Of a DNA stretch of 64,000 nucleotides, positions 1-8,689 are shown piece by piece. Every line of letters begins with the position of its first letter. Within the stretch, counting starts at the first letter, position 1. Both the position numbers and the translations under genes were made by a program. The notes beneath the pieces were generated by a model. It made no database searches and had not been told where the DNA came from. It worked only from the letters and a program-made list of their open reading frames with translations. Origin of the DNA: Lachnospiraceae bacterium (GTDB lineage: Bacteria; Bacillota; Clostridia; Lachnospirales; Lachnospiraceae); assembly GCA_902381685.1 (NCBI GenBank), contig LR698958.1, positions 1,532,099 through 1,596,098 on the forward strand, written 5' to 3'.

Positions 1-895
1 TTTCACGTTCCGCAATAATTGTCTGTTTTTTTTCATCTGTCGCTTTTCTGTCCAACACGCTCGTCACTTTTGCAACATAGTATCCCGATGGCGCTTCAAC
101 TACGCCTGTCATCTCTCCCGCTTTTAATTTGTCAACTTCTTTAATCAAAACTTCTGAAGGATCAACATCGTCTGCGTCAAATGTTTTTGTTACCGCTTCA
201 TATCCGCTTTCTTTTGCATATGCCGCAAAATCTGCCTGTGTTTTTGCACCTTCCTGGAATTTTGTTGCTTTTTCTTTCAATGTCTTTTTCTCATCATCGC
301 TTATTGTAGAAGAAGTTCCATTTTCTTCCGTCTTTGTAAATGTGAAAAATACATACTGCATACTCTTTTGAGCTGCTTCTTCGTCGCTTACGTTCTTATC
401 AACATCTGCCGTCATCGCTTCTCTCATCTTGTCCTGAATTGTAAGAAGTTCCAACACTCTGCTTACCGTCTCTTTATCTGCTGAAACCACTTCTTTCGCA
501 GCGTCTTTATTTGCTTTCAGAAATTCTTCCGCAGTCTTATCAATCTTCTGTTTCTCTTCAGCAGTCAATTCCACTTTGTAATCTTTCATATGGTCTTCCA
601 GTACATACAAAGTTTTCAGCGTCTCTAAAATTCTTTTCTTCATTGTATCTTCCATTGTTTCAGATTCCGCCATCTCTGATTCCCACATATCATCGCCCAT
701 ATATGTGCCATATTGCGCCTCAGCCATCGCCTGCTGATATCTGGCAAAGAAGTTTGCAACTCCCATAGATACCTTATCTTTGCCAACCGTCATTAATGTC
801 GCCTCGTTATTTATTTTTCCGCACCCTGTAATTGCTGTTGCAGACATAGCGACCACTGTCATCAACGCAACCATCTTCTTTCTTGTATTACCCAT
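1..895 (-). CDS. PrsA-like foldase lipoprotein (peptidylprolyl isomerase), 3' end cut by window edge
   Basis: The reading frame is open from an ATG at 893-895 to the left edge of the window, so the C-terminus is missing. AAGGAGG lies just upstream of the start. The N-terminus is a lipoprotein signal: a basic start, a hydrophobic stretch and a lipobox ending in ITGC near residue 25, so the mature protein should be anchored on the outer face of the membrane. The rest is charged and helical, with a SurA/PrsA-like N-terminal region followed by what looks like the start of a parvulin (PpiC) domain containing GEMTGVVEAPSGYYVAKV. PrsA proteins help exported proteins fold. It sits 47 bases after mfd and behind pth, an order common in clostridia. 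The family assignment is good; isomerase activity cannot be judged from a partial, degenerate domain. Confidence 0.8.
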   Translation of the reverse strand, partial: MGNTRKKMVALMTVVAMSATAITGCGKINNEATLMTVGKDKVSMGVANFFARYQQAMAEAQYGTYMGDDMWESEMAESETMEDTMKKRILETLKTLYVLEDHMKDYKVELTAEEKQKIDKTAEEFLKANKDAAKEVVSADKETVSRVLELLTIQDKMREAMTADVDKNVSDEEAAQKSMQYVFFTFTKTEENGTSSTISDDEKKTLKEKATKFQEGAKTQADFAAYAKESGYEAVTKTFDADDVDPSEVLIKEVDKLKAGEMTGVVEAPSGYYVAKVTSVLDRKATDEKKQTIIAERE

Positions 896-942
896 AACGT
901 CCTCCTTAGTTTTACTAACCTCATTATTATATCGTTTTTTTC

Positions 943-3900
943 TTATTCTATCAATCCCTTTATCCCACTTATCACACTTTTTACACATTCAAGTATATTT
1001 TCATCTTTCTCTCTTTTGTTCTTTCCCTTTTTCTGATAAATAAAGTATGGATTTGTCTCGATTTTAAAAGTCAAATCTCCTTTATATTTCTGCAGAAGAA
1101 CCGGAATGCGCTCCGCACACACTTTTGCTTTTTCATACATGGTGAATTTATATTGCTCACCTTTTTGTTCAATAGAAATAATATACGCACTGTGGGCAAG
1201 CGCTTTCACGGAAGCAATATGAAGTAACTGCTGCACCTTTTTCGGAATATCTCCGAAACGGTCAATCAGTTCTTCCACCATATCGTCCATTTCTTCCTCA
1301 TTTTCAATACTGGCGATTCTCTTGTAAATATCCAGTTTCTGATACTCATTCGGTATATAGGAAGACGGAATATAGGCATCTACATTTAGGTCTACCGTCG
1401 TCGTGTAAGCCTCTTCCTCCATTTCTCCTTTCAAATGTTTTACTGCCTCATTTAACATTTTACAGTACAAATCATATCCAACCGCCTCCATATGGCCATG
1501 CTGCTCCGCTCCAAGAAGATTACCGGCACCGCGGATTTCCAAATCACGCATGGCAATTTTAAATCCCGATCCCAAATCAGTAAATTCCCTGATTGCGGAA
1601 AGCCTCTTTTCCGCCACTTCTTTCAATAACTTGTCTCGCTTATACAGCATAAACGCATATGCCATTCTATTGGAACGTCCTACCCTTCCACGCAATTGAT
1701 ACAGTTGGGAAAGTCCCAGTTTATCCGCCTCGTGAATAATCATTGTATTTGCATTTGAAATATCAAGCCCCGTCTCAATAATTGTAGTGGACACAAGAAC
1801 GTCTATCTCACCGTTGATAAAATCATACATAATTTTCTCCAACTGATGTTCACTCATCTGCCCGTGAGCATAAGTCACTGCCGCCTCCGGAACGAGACTT
1901 TGAATCCTGTCCGTAATCTCTTCAATGTCTTTTACTTTATTGTAAACATAATAAACCTGTCCCTGTCTTGACAGTTCTCTCTGAATCGCTTCACGCACCA
2001 TTTCATCGTTGTATTCCATGACATACGTCTGAATAGGGATTCTGTCCATCGGCGCTTCTTCCAGAACGCTCATATCCCTGATGCCGATTAAACTCATGTG
2101 GAGTGTTCTTGGAATCGGTGTTGCCGTCAGTGTCAATACGTCTATATTTTCCTTTAACTTTTTAATCTTTTCTTTGTGCTGTACACCAAAACGCTGTTCC
2201 TCATCAATAATCAAAAGCCCCAAATCTTTAAACTTCAGATCATCACTCAACACTCTGTGCGTTCCTACAATAATATCAACTAACCCTTTTTTCGTATCCT
2301 CTATTGTCTTTTTCTGTTGTGCCGGTGTACGGAAACGGCACATTAAATCAACTCTTACGGGAAATTCTTTCATTCTCTGTACAAACGTATTGTAATGCTG
2401 CTGAGCCAAAATCGTTGTGGGAACCAAGTACACGACCTGTTTATTTTCCTGTACCGCTTTAAATGCCGCCCGGATAGCCACTTCCGTTTTTCCGTAGCCA
2501 ACGTCCCCACAGATCAGGCGATCCATGATTTTATTACTTTCCATATCCCGCTTTGTCGCCTCTATGGCTAACATCTGATCCTCCGTCTCCTCAAACGGAA
2601 ACATTTCTTCAAATTCTTTCTGCCAAACCGTATCCGGTCCGTACACGAAACCTTCCTCTCTCTGTCTTGCCGCATATAATTCCACAAGGTCTTTCGCAAT
2701 CTCCCTGACTGCTCCTCTGACTTTTGTTTTCGTCTTTGTCCACTCCTGCGTGCCAAGACGGTTCAACTTCGGTTTCTTCGCATCTGCACTTGCATATTTC
2801 TGAATCAAATCCAACTGCGTTGCAGGAATATAGAGATTTCCGCCCCCTGCATAGGAAATTTTCATATAGTCTTTTGATGTCTTATCCACATCAATCTTTT
2901 CAATTCCCTGATATATCCCCAGACCGTGATTTTCATGGACAACATAATCTCCTATTTTCAGTTCAGAGAAACTTTGTATCTTCTGCCCTTCATAAACTTT
3001 TCGCTTACGCTTTTTCTTTCCTTTTCCGAAAATGTCCGTCTCTGAAATCACCGTAAATTTCAACATCGGATACTCATATCCTTCGGCCACATGACCAAAA
3101 GAAACTAAAATTTCTCCCTCCTGCACAAGACGGTCTTTTTCCTCACTATAAAAACTACTCAGATTATAATCTCGTAAATCCTCCGCAAGACGTCTCGCCC
3201 TCGTTCTTGAACCCGAGAGAAGAATTACCCGATAACCGTTTCGTTTCAACCGTTTCAAGTCTCTTGTGAGCATCTCAAAACTGTTGTTATAAGGATTGAC
3301 GCTCTTTGTGTGAAGACTGTACAGATTATTTGTCTTAAACTCCCTCGTCCGTATTTCCAGCGCTGAAAACCCTATACAGTAGTACTCATTCATCTTATCT
3401 ATAACCTGCTTTGTCCGATAAAGCGGTATTCTGACGTCTGAAATCTCACACCCTGCCTCCATACGATTTTTCTGGGCTTCCAAATATTCTTCTTCCACGC
3501 CCATTCCTTTTTCCATCAGTCTTGCCGGTTCATCTAAAAATACCATCGTTTCTTCTACAGGAAAATATTCCAAAAAAGAAACTCTTTTTCCCTCTTCTTC
3601 CGGAAAATCCGTCGCCGGATAAATGACAATCTCCTCAAGATTCTCTATGGAACGCTGACTCTCCACATCAAATGTACGAATGGAGTCAATCTCATCGTCC
3701 CAAAATTCAATACGAATCGGAACTTCTTCCGTCAAAGGGTAAATATCAATAATCCCCCCACGCACGGCAAACTGCCCCATGCCGTCAATCTGTACCTCTC
3801 TGTCATATCCAAGCGCTGCCACTTTTTCTTTTAACGAATCAAAATCTACCGTATCCCCGACTTTCAGAGTAAAAATTCTTTCTTGAATTTTTGGGAGCGG

Positions 3901-4281
3901 TAACAGTGAATCCATAAATCCGTCAAACTCAGTAATAACAGTCACCTTTTCCTCTGTCAAAACCGCCTGTATCACTTCCAACCTCTGTTTTACCAACGCC
4001 TTTCCACGCAAATCCGCCTGATAAAATAAAAGGTCTTTCGGCGGATAATAGTATACTTTTTCGTCTAAAAACTTGTATTCTTCGTAAATCTGTTTCGCTT
4101 TTGCTTCACTTGAAACAGCGATGATTCGATATGTTGAATCATCGCCAAGAGCATACATCAAATGTGTTTTTTGAGAATTGACACAACCGGCAATCTGTAT
4201 CATTCCCTTTTGTTTTTTCTTTTCTTTCTGTATTTCTTCAAACTCCGCCAGTTCCTTAAGCGGTTCTACAAAAGCCTGCAT
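943..4281 (-). CDS. mfd: Transcription-repair coupling factor Mfd
   Basis: Mfd is the ATP-driven translocase that removes stalled RNA polymerase at DNA lesions and recruits UvrA. The 1112-residue protein is near full family length. In order it has a UvrB-like N-terminal region, an RNA polymerase-interaction domain around residue 450 (GDYVVHENHGLGIYQG), the helicase Walker A GDVGYGKTE near 590, the DEEQ box of motif II near 692, GRVGR of motif VI near 865, and a C-terminal regulatory domain. ATG follows GGAGG by five bases. It starts 14 bases after pth ends and is followed by the PrsA-like gene, so the three are probably one transcript. No truncation or odd residues seen. Confidence 0.97.
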   Translation of the reverse strand: MQAFVEPLKELAEFEEIQKEKKKQKGMIQIAGCVNSQKTHLMYALGDDSTYRIIAVSSEAKAKQIYEEYKFLDEKVYYYPPKDLLFYQADLRGKALVKQRLEVIQAVLTEEKVTVITEFDGFMDSLLPLPKIQERIFTLKVGDTVDFDSLKEKVAALGYDREVQIDGMGQFAVRGGIIDIYPLTEEVPIRIEFWDDEIDSIRTFDVESQRSIENLEEIVIYPATDFPEEEGKRVSFLEYFPVEETMVFLDEPARLMEKGMGVEEEYLEAQKNRMEAGCEISDVRIPLYRTKQVIDKMNEYYCIGFSALEIRTREFKTNNLYSLHTKSVNPYNNSFEMLTRDLKRLKRNGYRVILLSGSRTRARRLAEDLRDYNLSSFYSEEKDRLVQEGEILVSFGHVAEGYEYPMLKFTVISETDIFGKGKKKRKRKVYEGQKIQSFSELKIGDYVVHENHGLGIYQGIEKIDVDKTSKDYMKISYAGGGNLYIPATQLDLIQKYASADAKKPKLNRLGTQEWTKTKTKVRGAVREIAKDLVELYAARQREEGFVYGPDTVWQKEFEEMFPFEETEDQMLAIEATKRDMESNKIMDRLICGDVGYGKTEVAIRAAFKAVQENKQVVYLVPTTILAQQHYNTFVQRMKEFPVRVDLMCRFRTPAQQKKTIEDTKKGLVDIIVGTHRVLSDDLKFKDLGLLIIDEEQRFGVQHKEKIKKLKENIDVLTLTATPIPRTLHMSLIGIRDMSVLEEAPMDRIPIQTYVMEYNDEMVREAIQRELSRQGQVYYVYNKVKDIEEITDRIQSLVPEAAVTYAHGQMSEHQLEKIMYDFINGEIDVLVSTTIIETGLDISNANTMIIHEADKLGLSQLYQLRGRVGRSNRMAYAFMLYKRDKLLKEVAEKRLSAIREFTDLGSGFKIAMRDLEIRGAGNLLGAEQHGHMEAVGYDLYCKMLNEAVKHLKGEMEEEAYTTTVDLNVDAYIPSSYIPNEYQKLDIYKRIASIENEEEMDDMVEELIDRFGDIPKKVQQLLHIASVKALAHSAYIISIEQKGEQYKFTMYEKAKVCAERIPVLLQKYKGDLTFKIETNPYFIYQKKGKNKREKDENILECVKSVISGIKGLIE

Positions 4282-4295
4282 ATATCCTCCTTCTT

Positions 4296-4868
4296 CTATT
4301 TTGTTTTCTTGTTAAACTCATTCATAGCCGTTTCAATCTCATCATTAACCATTAACTCTATCGCCTTAACCGCATTCTGATAGCCGTCCTCCATGACTTC
4401 TCTTTCCGCTTTGGAAAAATGTCCCAAAACATAGTCTGCCAAATCATACTGTTTCGGTTTTTCACCTACTCCCACTTTAATTCTCGGAAATACGGAATGC
4501 CCCAAGTGGGCAATGATATTTTTAATTCCATTATGTCCTCCCGCACTTCCTTTTTTGCGAATGCGGAGTTGTCCCACATCAAGACTTATATCATCATAAA
4601 TTACGATTAATTCCTGTTCTTCATCAATCTTAAAATAATCTACAAGACTTCTCACACTCTCTCCGCTTAGATTCATGTATGTCTGCGGTTTTGCTAAAAT
4701 AACTTTCTGTCCCGCAATAATACCTTTCCCGCAAAAAGCCCTGTGTTTTCTTATATCCATTGTTATATTATATTTATCTGCAATTGCATCTATGACATCA
4801 AATCCCACATTATGACGTGTTCCTTCATATTGGGAAGTTGGATTTCCAAGCCCTACAATAATGTACAT
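4296..4868 (-). CDS. pth: Peptidyl-tRNA hydrolase
   Basis: Pth cleaves peptidyl-tRNA released by stalled or aborted translation and recycles the tRNA in the cytoplasm. The 190-residue protein has the family start IIVGLGNP, the catalytic histidine in GTRHNVGF near residue 20, the motif KPQTYMNLSGESV near 60, a DDISLDVG stretch around the catalytic aspartate near 93, and the GSAGGHNGIKNI motif near 110. A GAGGTGG ribosome binding site precedes the ATG. It is the first visible gene of the pth-mfd-prsA series; a plus-strand gene diverges from it about 155 bases upstream. Confidence 0.97.
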   Translation of the reverse strand: MYIIVGLGNPTSQYEGTRHNVGFDVIDAIADKYNITMDIRKHRAFCGKGIIAGQKVILAKPQTYMNLSGESVRSLVDYFKIDEEQELIVIYDDISLDVGQLRIRKKGSAGGHNGIKNIIAHLGHSVFPRIKVGVGEKPKQYDLADYVLGHFSKAEREVMEDGYQNAVKAIELMVNDEIETAMNEFNKKTK

Positions 4869-5024
4869 TTCGCCACCTCGTTTTCTTTTTATCTTTTTCT
4901 ATTCTACAAGAACATTTTCTATTTGTCACGCAATGACATGAATATTTTTTTCTTCCATTCATATATTATACAAAGTAAATGATACATTTTCCAATATATA
5001 AATATATAGATGAGGAGGGACTTC

Positions 5025-5456
5025 ATGAGTTCAAAAACAAAGATTGTTGTTCTGCATATGAAAGAAATCATTTACACTGCCATTTTTGTCATTTTGGGAA
5101 TTCTTTTTATTTTACTTTTAGTGTTTATGTTCTTCCCGAAAAATAAAAAAGCATTGGACACTACAAAAGAGTACGCGCCCGGAATTTATACATCTACGGT
5201 AAGTCTAAATAACACGGATTTAGAAATAGAGGTTACGGTAGACCAGTCGAAAATTACCTCTATACGTTGTGTCAACCTGAGCGAATCCGTTACGACAATG
5301 TATCCGCTGCTACAGCCGACAATCGAAAATATTGCCGAGCAGGTCTGCGAATCACAGTCAACTAAAAACCTTACTTACCCCGAAGATAATCCGTATACTT
5401 CCCAAATGATTGTTTCTGCCATTGAGAAAGCGTTGGAAAAAGCCGTAGTCAAATAA
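5025..5456 (+). CDS. Membrane-anchored protein, possibly FMN-binding-domain-like
   Basis: A 143-residue protein with one membrane segment near residues 12-35 (hydrophobic, flanked by basic residues) and an extracytoplasmic part that begins around APGIYTSTV. The remainder alternates beta-like strands with a C-terminal helix, and PYTSQMIVSAIEKAL resembles the end of small FMN_bind domains; that match is my recollection and is weak. An upstream in-frame ATG at 5010 overlaps the ribosome binding site GAGGAGG, so the ATG at 5025 is the real start. The gene is transcribed away from pth and has its own terminator overlapping the stop codon. Function unknown. Confidence 0.7.
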   Translation: MSSKTKIVVLHMKEIIYTAIFVILGILFILLLVFMFFPKNKKALDTTKEYAPGIYTSTVSLNNTDLEIEVTVDQSKITSIRCVNLSESVTTMYPLLQPTIENIAEQVCESQSTKNLTYPEDNPYTSQMIVSAIEKALEKAVVK

Positions 5457-5468
5457 ACTGCGGCTTTT
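5438..5468 (+). terminator. Intrinsic terminator overlapping the stop codon of the 5025-5456 gene
   Basis: The arms AAAAGCCGTAGT (5438-5449) and ACTGCGGCTTTT (5457-5468) pair almost perfectly across a 7-base loop, and a T-rich tract follows. The stop codon lies in the loop, so the last codons double as terminator stem. Confidence 0.7.
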
Positions 5469-5500
5469 GGTTTTTAGTTTTTATTGTCACCTTTATTAAT

Positions 5501-5680
5501 TTATTTCTGATTATATTCCAATTGAAATAATTCTGTTTTGTGTTCCTTACATAAAAACAACGTATATCCTTTGAAATGCTGATTATCACCAATAACAACA
5601 TATCCTGTTTCCAATTCTTTTACAAAATATGGATTTGTTCCTTGTTTAATCATTTCAATTCTATCACATATTAAACACAT
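5501..5680 (-). pseudogene. HIT-family protein, N-terminal fragment
   Basis: From ATG at 5680 this encodes 59 residues beginning MCLICDRIEMIKQGTNPYF. This is the typical N-terminus of clostridial HIT (histidine triad) nucleotide hydrolase-like proteins of about 130-140 residues. The frame stops after LFQLEYNQK, before the HxHxH active site, and no continuation is visible in the next 45 bases or in another frame. It is therefore probably a truncated, inactive remnant. A GAGGGGGAA stretch upstream could serve as ribosome binding site. It follows the SnoaL-like gene with a gap of 13 bases. Confidence 0.6.
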
Positions 5681-5693
5681 ATTCGTTCCCCCT

Positions 5694-6113
5694 CTAAAAC
5701 CAATTTGTTTTTTTGTTGGTAAACTGCGGTTTATCCCCATTCTCATAAGGATTGTAGAAATTCAGATTACAACCAAATTCCTTTAAAAAACAAATTTTAT
5801 TTTCTTCTGTCCATTCAACAAGTGAAACACCATCAAATTCTTCTATCTCTCCATTACTCATTTTATTTCTAAAGTACCATTCCACAACCGTTTGACTGTC
5901 CTTATGAAAATATTGTTTTATATCCCATTCATAGACTTTTCCACGTGTATTCCATTCTTCAAACCAATGTTTTACTGTGGAACGATTTGTGTATTTAGGT
6001 CCCCAACTTTCAATATAAGTAACATCTTCCGTAAAAATTTCATCAATTCCTAAATCTTTTTGACATAACCACATATCAAACCATAAACGAATTATCCCTT
6101 CTCGTTCATTCAT
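5694..6113 (-). CDS. SnoaL-like (NTF2 fold) protein
   Basis: A 139-residue soluble protein. The pattern EGIIRLWFDMWL, then FTEDVTYIESWGPKYTN, HWFEEWN and VVEWYFRNKM...FDGVSLVEWTEENKI matches SnoaL-like nuclear transport factor 2 fold proteins, which form a small alpha/beta cone used by many unrelated enzymes and binding proteins. Start: ATG with GAGGTGATATT upstream. It precedes a truncated HIT gene and lies in an accessory patch with a nuclease/transposase, which suggests horizontal gain. The ligand or reaction cannot be deduced. Confidence 0.7.
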   Translation of the reverse strand: MNEREGIIRLWFDMWLCQKDLGIDEIFTEDVTYIESWGPKYTNRSTVKHWFEEWNTRGKVYEWDIKQYFHKDSQTVVEWYFRNKMSNGEIEEFDGVSLVEWTEENKICFLKEFGCNLNFYNPYENGDKPQFTNKKTNWF

Positions 6114-6226
6114 AATATCACCTCAGTTTCATCTTACAACATCATAAATAATAACGCAAACTTTTATAGAATTCCTCTGCATTCTTTTTGAATATTCGCC
6201 TGAATTGGCACGACTTGTTTATTTAT

Positions 6227-6254
6227 GCCCGCAATCCTTCTCAGTTTTGCGGGC
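6227..6254. repeat. Inverted repeat / weak terminator hairpin
   Basis: GCCCGCAA (6227-6234) pairs perfectly with TTGCGGGC (6247-6254) across a 12-base loop. It lies 28 bases past the stop of the Rpn-like gene. No clear T-tract follows on either strand, so termination is only possible. Confidence 0.45.
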
Positions 6255-6281
6255 TATAGATTTGATTTACCTAGAAATAAC

Positions 6282-7148
6282 TTAAGATATTTTAGAAATA
6301 AATTCCTCTATTGATTCAACTTCAACAGACAGTTTTATCCACTGTTTTAATACTTCCATATCTTTTTCTTCATTAATTTTTTCTGAAAGAGTATCGGGAA
6401 CTTCTCCGTATTTTGACAGAAATACAATTATGGCTTCAGCCATTCCTTCTCGTCCCTCTTGTCGTCCTTCTTCTCTTCCTGATTTTCTTTCTTCTTTCAA
6501 TAATTCTTCAAAAAGCATAAAGCGTTCCTCCATTTCCCTATCTTTTTTGATATGTTCTACAAACTTCTGCAACTGCTTTACATATTCATCTTGAAAATCA
6601 TTTTGGCTTTCCTTTATGTCTGCTTTTACAAACTCTAGAAAACGGACAAGTTCCTCCGGCACTTCTTCTGCATTTTTACCTTTTGTACTTAAAAATACAA
6701 TCTTTCTTTTGTCCTGTAATTTGGCGTTTGCTGTTTCTTTACATTCCATTTCAAAAGTATATTTGTATTTTCTTTCACCAAACGGGTCAAAATCACAGAT
6801 AAAAATCACATAACTTTTTGGAAGTTCTTCGTATTCCGAACCGGATAATAACATTTCCATATCCATTTGGCTTTGATAATATCTGCTTCTCAAGCCTAAT
6901 GAACTTTGGGTTGATACCTGCATTTCCACATTATAGCGGGTATTGTTTTCGTCCTTTGCATATACGTCTAACCGCACACCTTTATACTCCGGGTGATATA
7001 CGATATTTTTCTCCGCACTGACTTCCACGCGGTCAATTTTCATCTGTAATGCTCTTTCTAAAAAGCCTTTGCAATTTTCCTCATCTAACATCACTGCTGC
7101 AAACATAAAATTATCTTTGATGGTAAGATTTTTTAGTTGTTTCTTCAT
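6282..7148 (-). CDS. Rpn-family recombination-promoting nuclease / PD-(D/E)XK transposase-like protein
   Basis: A 288-residue protein of the Rpn/YhgA-like PD-(D/E)XK family. The start KKQLKNLTIKDNFMFAAVM is typical. The nuclease core is visible as GVRLDVYAKDE followed by YNVEMQVS near residues 58-77 (D...ExQ), and the DLD-like CDFDPFG near 118 also fits. The C-terminus holds an arginine- and glutamate-rich repeat EEGRQEGREGM typical of the family. Rpn proteins cleave DNA and raise RecA-independent recombination; many are found in multiple copies per genome. ATG with GGAGG. It stands alone in the accessory patch. Confidence 0.85.
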   Translation of the reverse strand: MKKQLKNLTIKDNFMFAAVMLDEENCKGFLERALQMKIDRVEVSAEKNIVYHPEYKGVRLDVYAKDENNTRYNVEMQVSTQSSLGLRSRYYQSQMDMEMLLSGSEYEELPKSYVIFICDFDPFGERKYKYTFEMECKETANAKLQDKRKIVFLSTKGKNAEEVPEELVRFLEFVKADIKESQNDFQDEYVKQLQKFVEHIKKDREMEERFMLFEELLKEERKSGREEGRQEGREGMAEAIIVFLSKYGEVPDTLSEKINEEKDMEVLKQWIKLSVEVESIEEFISKIS

Positions 7149-7305
7149 CTAATTTCCTCCATTTACAGAGGAATTCTATAGATTGATTGTAGCAGATAAA
7201 AGCGTGTTTGAATAGTATTATTTTATTGTAGTGTATATATGGAACTGGTATAATATGGGGTATGAAGAACTAGATAAATTTAGAGTTGTAAAGGAGCGTT
7301 ATACA

Positions 7306-7479
7306 ATGGAAAAAAGAAAAATTGTTCGCGGGGTTATATTGGCAGTATTACTGGTTTGTACGATGTTTTTGATTTATTCCATAGTAACAGACCCATTAGG
7401 AGAACATGATATTATGTTTGCCCTTGCTGTTACCGCTGGATTTATTGCATTAGGACAGGATAAGAAAAAAGAAAGATAA
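7306..7479 (+). CDS. Small two-helix membrane protein
   Basis: Starting at ATG 7306, which follows AAAGGAG by 8 bases, this encodes 57 residues with two hydrophobic segments (about 8-25 and 33-47) and a lysine-rich C-terminus (KKKER). The frame extends upstream to 7231 but without a ribosome binding site. Similar short proteins are common and unnamed in clostridia. Function unknown. Confidence 0.55.
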   Translation: MEKRKIVRGVILAVLLVCTMFLIYSIVTDPLGEHDIMFALAVTAGFIALGQDKKKER

Positions 7480-7519
7480 ATCCCAGCTTGTAGAACTAAA
7501 TTTCAAGTTGTAAAGGTGA

Positions 7520-7690
7520 AATGGCAATGCACCCTAATTTGGTGTTAAAAAAGAAATAGATAAAACGGAAAATTTAAATGTTGGAGAAGGGAATATTAGC
7601 CTAAATATAGTAATGCAAGAGGTTCTTGCGTCCGCATTTTTGATATGCAAGAGCCACTTTCTTGAAAAAACCTTGGTTGAATTATAGACT
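7520..7690 (+). pseudogene. Possible degenerate coding remnant
   Basis: An AAAGGTG sequence precedes an ATG near 7519, but the frame stops after about a dozen codons. Past that stop it stays open for some 45 more codons, reading DKTENLNVGEG and EVLASAFLIC before a stop near 7687. This could be a decayed short gene ahead of the XRE regulator. A stem GGTTCTTGC/GCAAGAGCC lies inside it (7621-7655). No family recognised; it may be noncoding. Confidence 0.2.
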
Positions 7691-7711
7691 GAAAACATGG
7701 AGGTGAAATAC

Positions 7712-8194
7712 ATGGATTTTGGAGAACAAATTAAAAGTATTCGTCAAAAAGAAAAATTGACACAAGAACAATTTGCTATGAAACTGAATGTGAGTAGACA
7801 AGCTGTTTCAAACTGGGAGAATAACAAAAATCTTCCAGATATAGGAATGCTTATTTTGATGTCTGATGTGTTTCAAATATCTCTGGATTATTTGATTAAA
7901 GGAGAAAACGAAATGAACAACATGACAGAAAAAGTAATCAAAGATGGAAGTGAAACAAAAAGAGCCAGGTATAATATGGTGTGTTCGATTATAGGTAGTT
8001 TCTTGATTTTAATCGGAATTGTACTGCTTCTTGTGAAGGGAATGTCTGTAGAATATATTGATGAACAAGGAATACTGCATGAGAATTTCTTTCTTATCCC
8101 AATTGGATTTTTATGCGTGTTTAGTGGTTTAATTTCTTTTATTACAGTTGGTATAACGACACTTATCAGCAAATTGAAAAATAGGAACTCATAA
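7712..8194 (+). CDS. XRE-family transcriptional regulator with C-terminal membrane segments
   Basis: A 160-residue protein. Residues 1-62 are a Cro/C1-type helix-turn-helix: IKSIRQKEKLTQEQFAMKLNVSRQAVSNWENNK. The C-terminal half has two membrane segments (about 88-110 and 125-152), so the DNA-binding domain would be tethered to the membrane. This architecture occurs in many Firmicutes regulators whose target is often a neighbouring transporter; none is adjacent here. The start at 7712 is chosen because GGAGGTGAA lies just upstream; an ATG at 7697 overlaps that site. A long hairpin follows the gene. Confidence 0.8.
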   Translation: MDFGEQIKSIRQKEKLTQEQFAMKLNVSRQAVSNWENNKNLPDIGMLILMSDVFQISLDYLIKGENEMNNMTEKVIKDGSETKRARYNMVCSIIGSFLILIGIVLLLVKGMSVEYIDEQGILHENFFLIPIGFLCVFSGLISFITVGITTLISKLKNRNS

Positions 8195-8216
8195 TTATAA
8201 CCCTATTTTCAAGGCA

Positions 8217-8265
8217 ATTTTGCCAATCCATGTGAAAAATATTATTCATATGGATTGGCAAAATT
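8217..8265. repeat. 16-bp perfect inverted repeat after the XRE gene
   Basis: AATTTTGCCAATCCAT (8217-8232) and ATGGATTGGCAAAATT (8250-8265) are exact inverted repeats with a 17-base loop. The position after a stop codon suggests a terminator, but no T-run follows. It could also be a protein-binding or element-end sequence. Confidence 0.6.
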
Positions 8266-8365
8266 CCAGTTTAGAGAATAACTAAAAACTTATCATGCAC
8301 AATTACTTATGCAATTCCCTATGAGAACACCAAAGCCTAAAAAGAAAAAAACAATAATTCTCCAT

Positions 8366-8395
8366 AAAAAAAGAGCAGTCTTTCGACCGCCCCTC
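8366..8395 (-). terminator. Terminator of the sigG-distal genes (HAD phosphatase and small acidic protein)
   Basis: Read on the minus strand, GGGCGGTC-GAAA-GACTGCTC forms a stem closed by a GAAA tetraloop, followed directly by seven T residues. It lies immediately after the stop of the gene ending at 8397. Confidence 0.85.
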
Positions 8396-8396
8396 A

Positions 8397-8660
8397 TTAC
8401 GCTTCCACTACTAAATATCTTCCGTCCGGCAATGCAAATACTTCTGACGCATCTTCCAATTCTTCTTCCGACATTCCGTCTACATCTGCACCACTTTCAT
8501 CGAAATACTCTCTGACTTCCTCAATAGAATCTACAACCGCTGCCATACAATCTTCAAGAAACGCTTCCGCTTCCTCCAGTGTTTCCGCAACCGGCTCATC
8601 AAACAACTGTCCCTGCTTCTTTAAAAATACCTGTAAACATTCTTCATCATATTCATACAT
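8397..8660 (-). CDS. Small acidic protein of unknown function
   Basis: From ATG 8660, preceded by TAAGGAGGACAAG, this encodes 87 residues rich in glutamate and aspartate, with a predicted helical body (AEAFLEDCMAAVVDSIEEVREYF) and a strand-like end (GRYLVVEA). An upstream in-frame start at 8690 would overlap the HAD gene and is not supported by a ribosome binding site. The gap after the HAD gene is 29 bases and a terminator follows, so the two are likely cotranscribed. I do not recognise the family; the fold looks small, soluble and cytoplasmic. Confidence 0.75.
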   Translation of the reverse strand: MYEYDEECLQVFLKKQGQLFDEPVAETLEEAEAFLEDCMAAVVDSIEEVREYFDESGADVDGMSEEELEDASEVFALPDGRYLVVEA

Positions 8661-8689
8661 TTTTCTTGTCCTCCTTAACACTTCTCTCA

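Noticed and set aside
7621..7655. Stem GGTTCTTGC/GCAAGAGCC considered as a riboswitch or terminator
   Set aside because: Too simple for a known riboswitch, and no T-run follows closely; left as part of the unexplained region.
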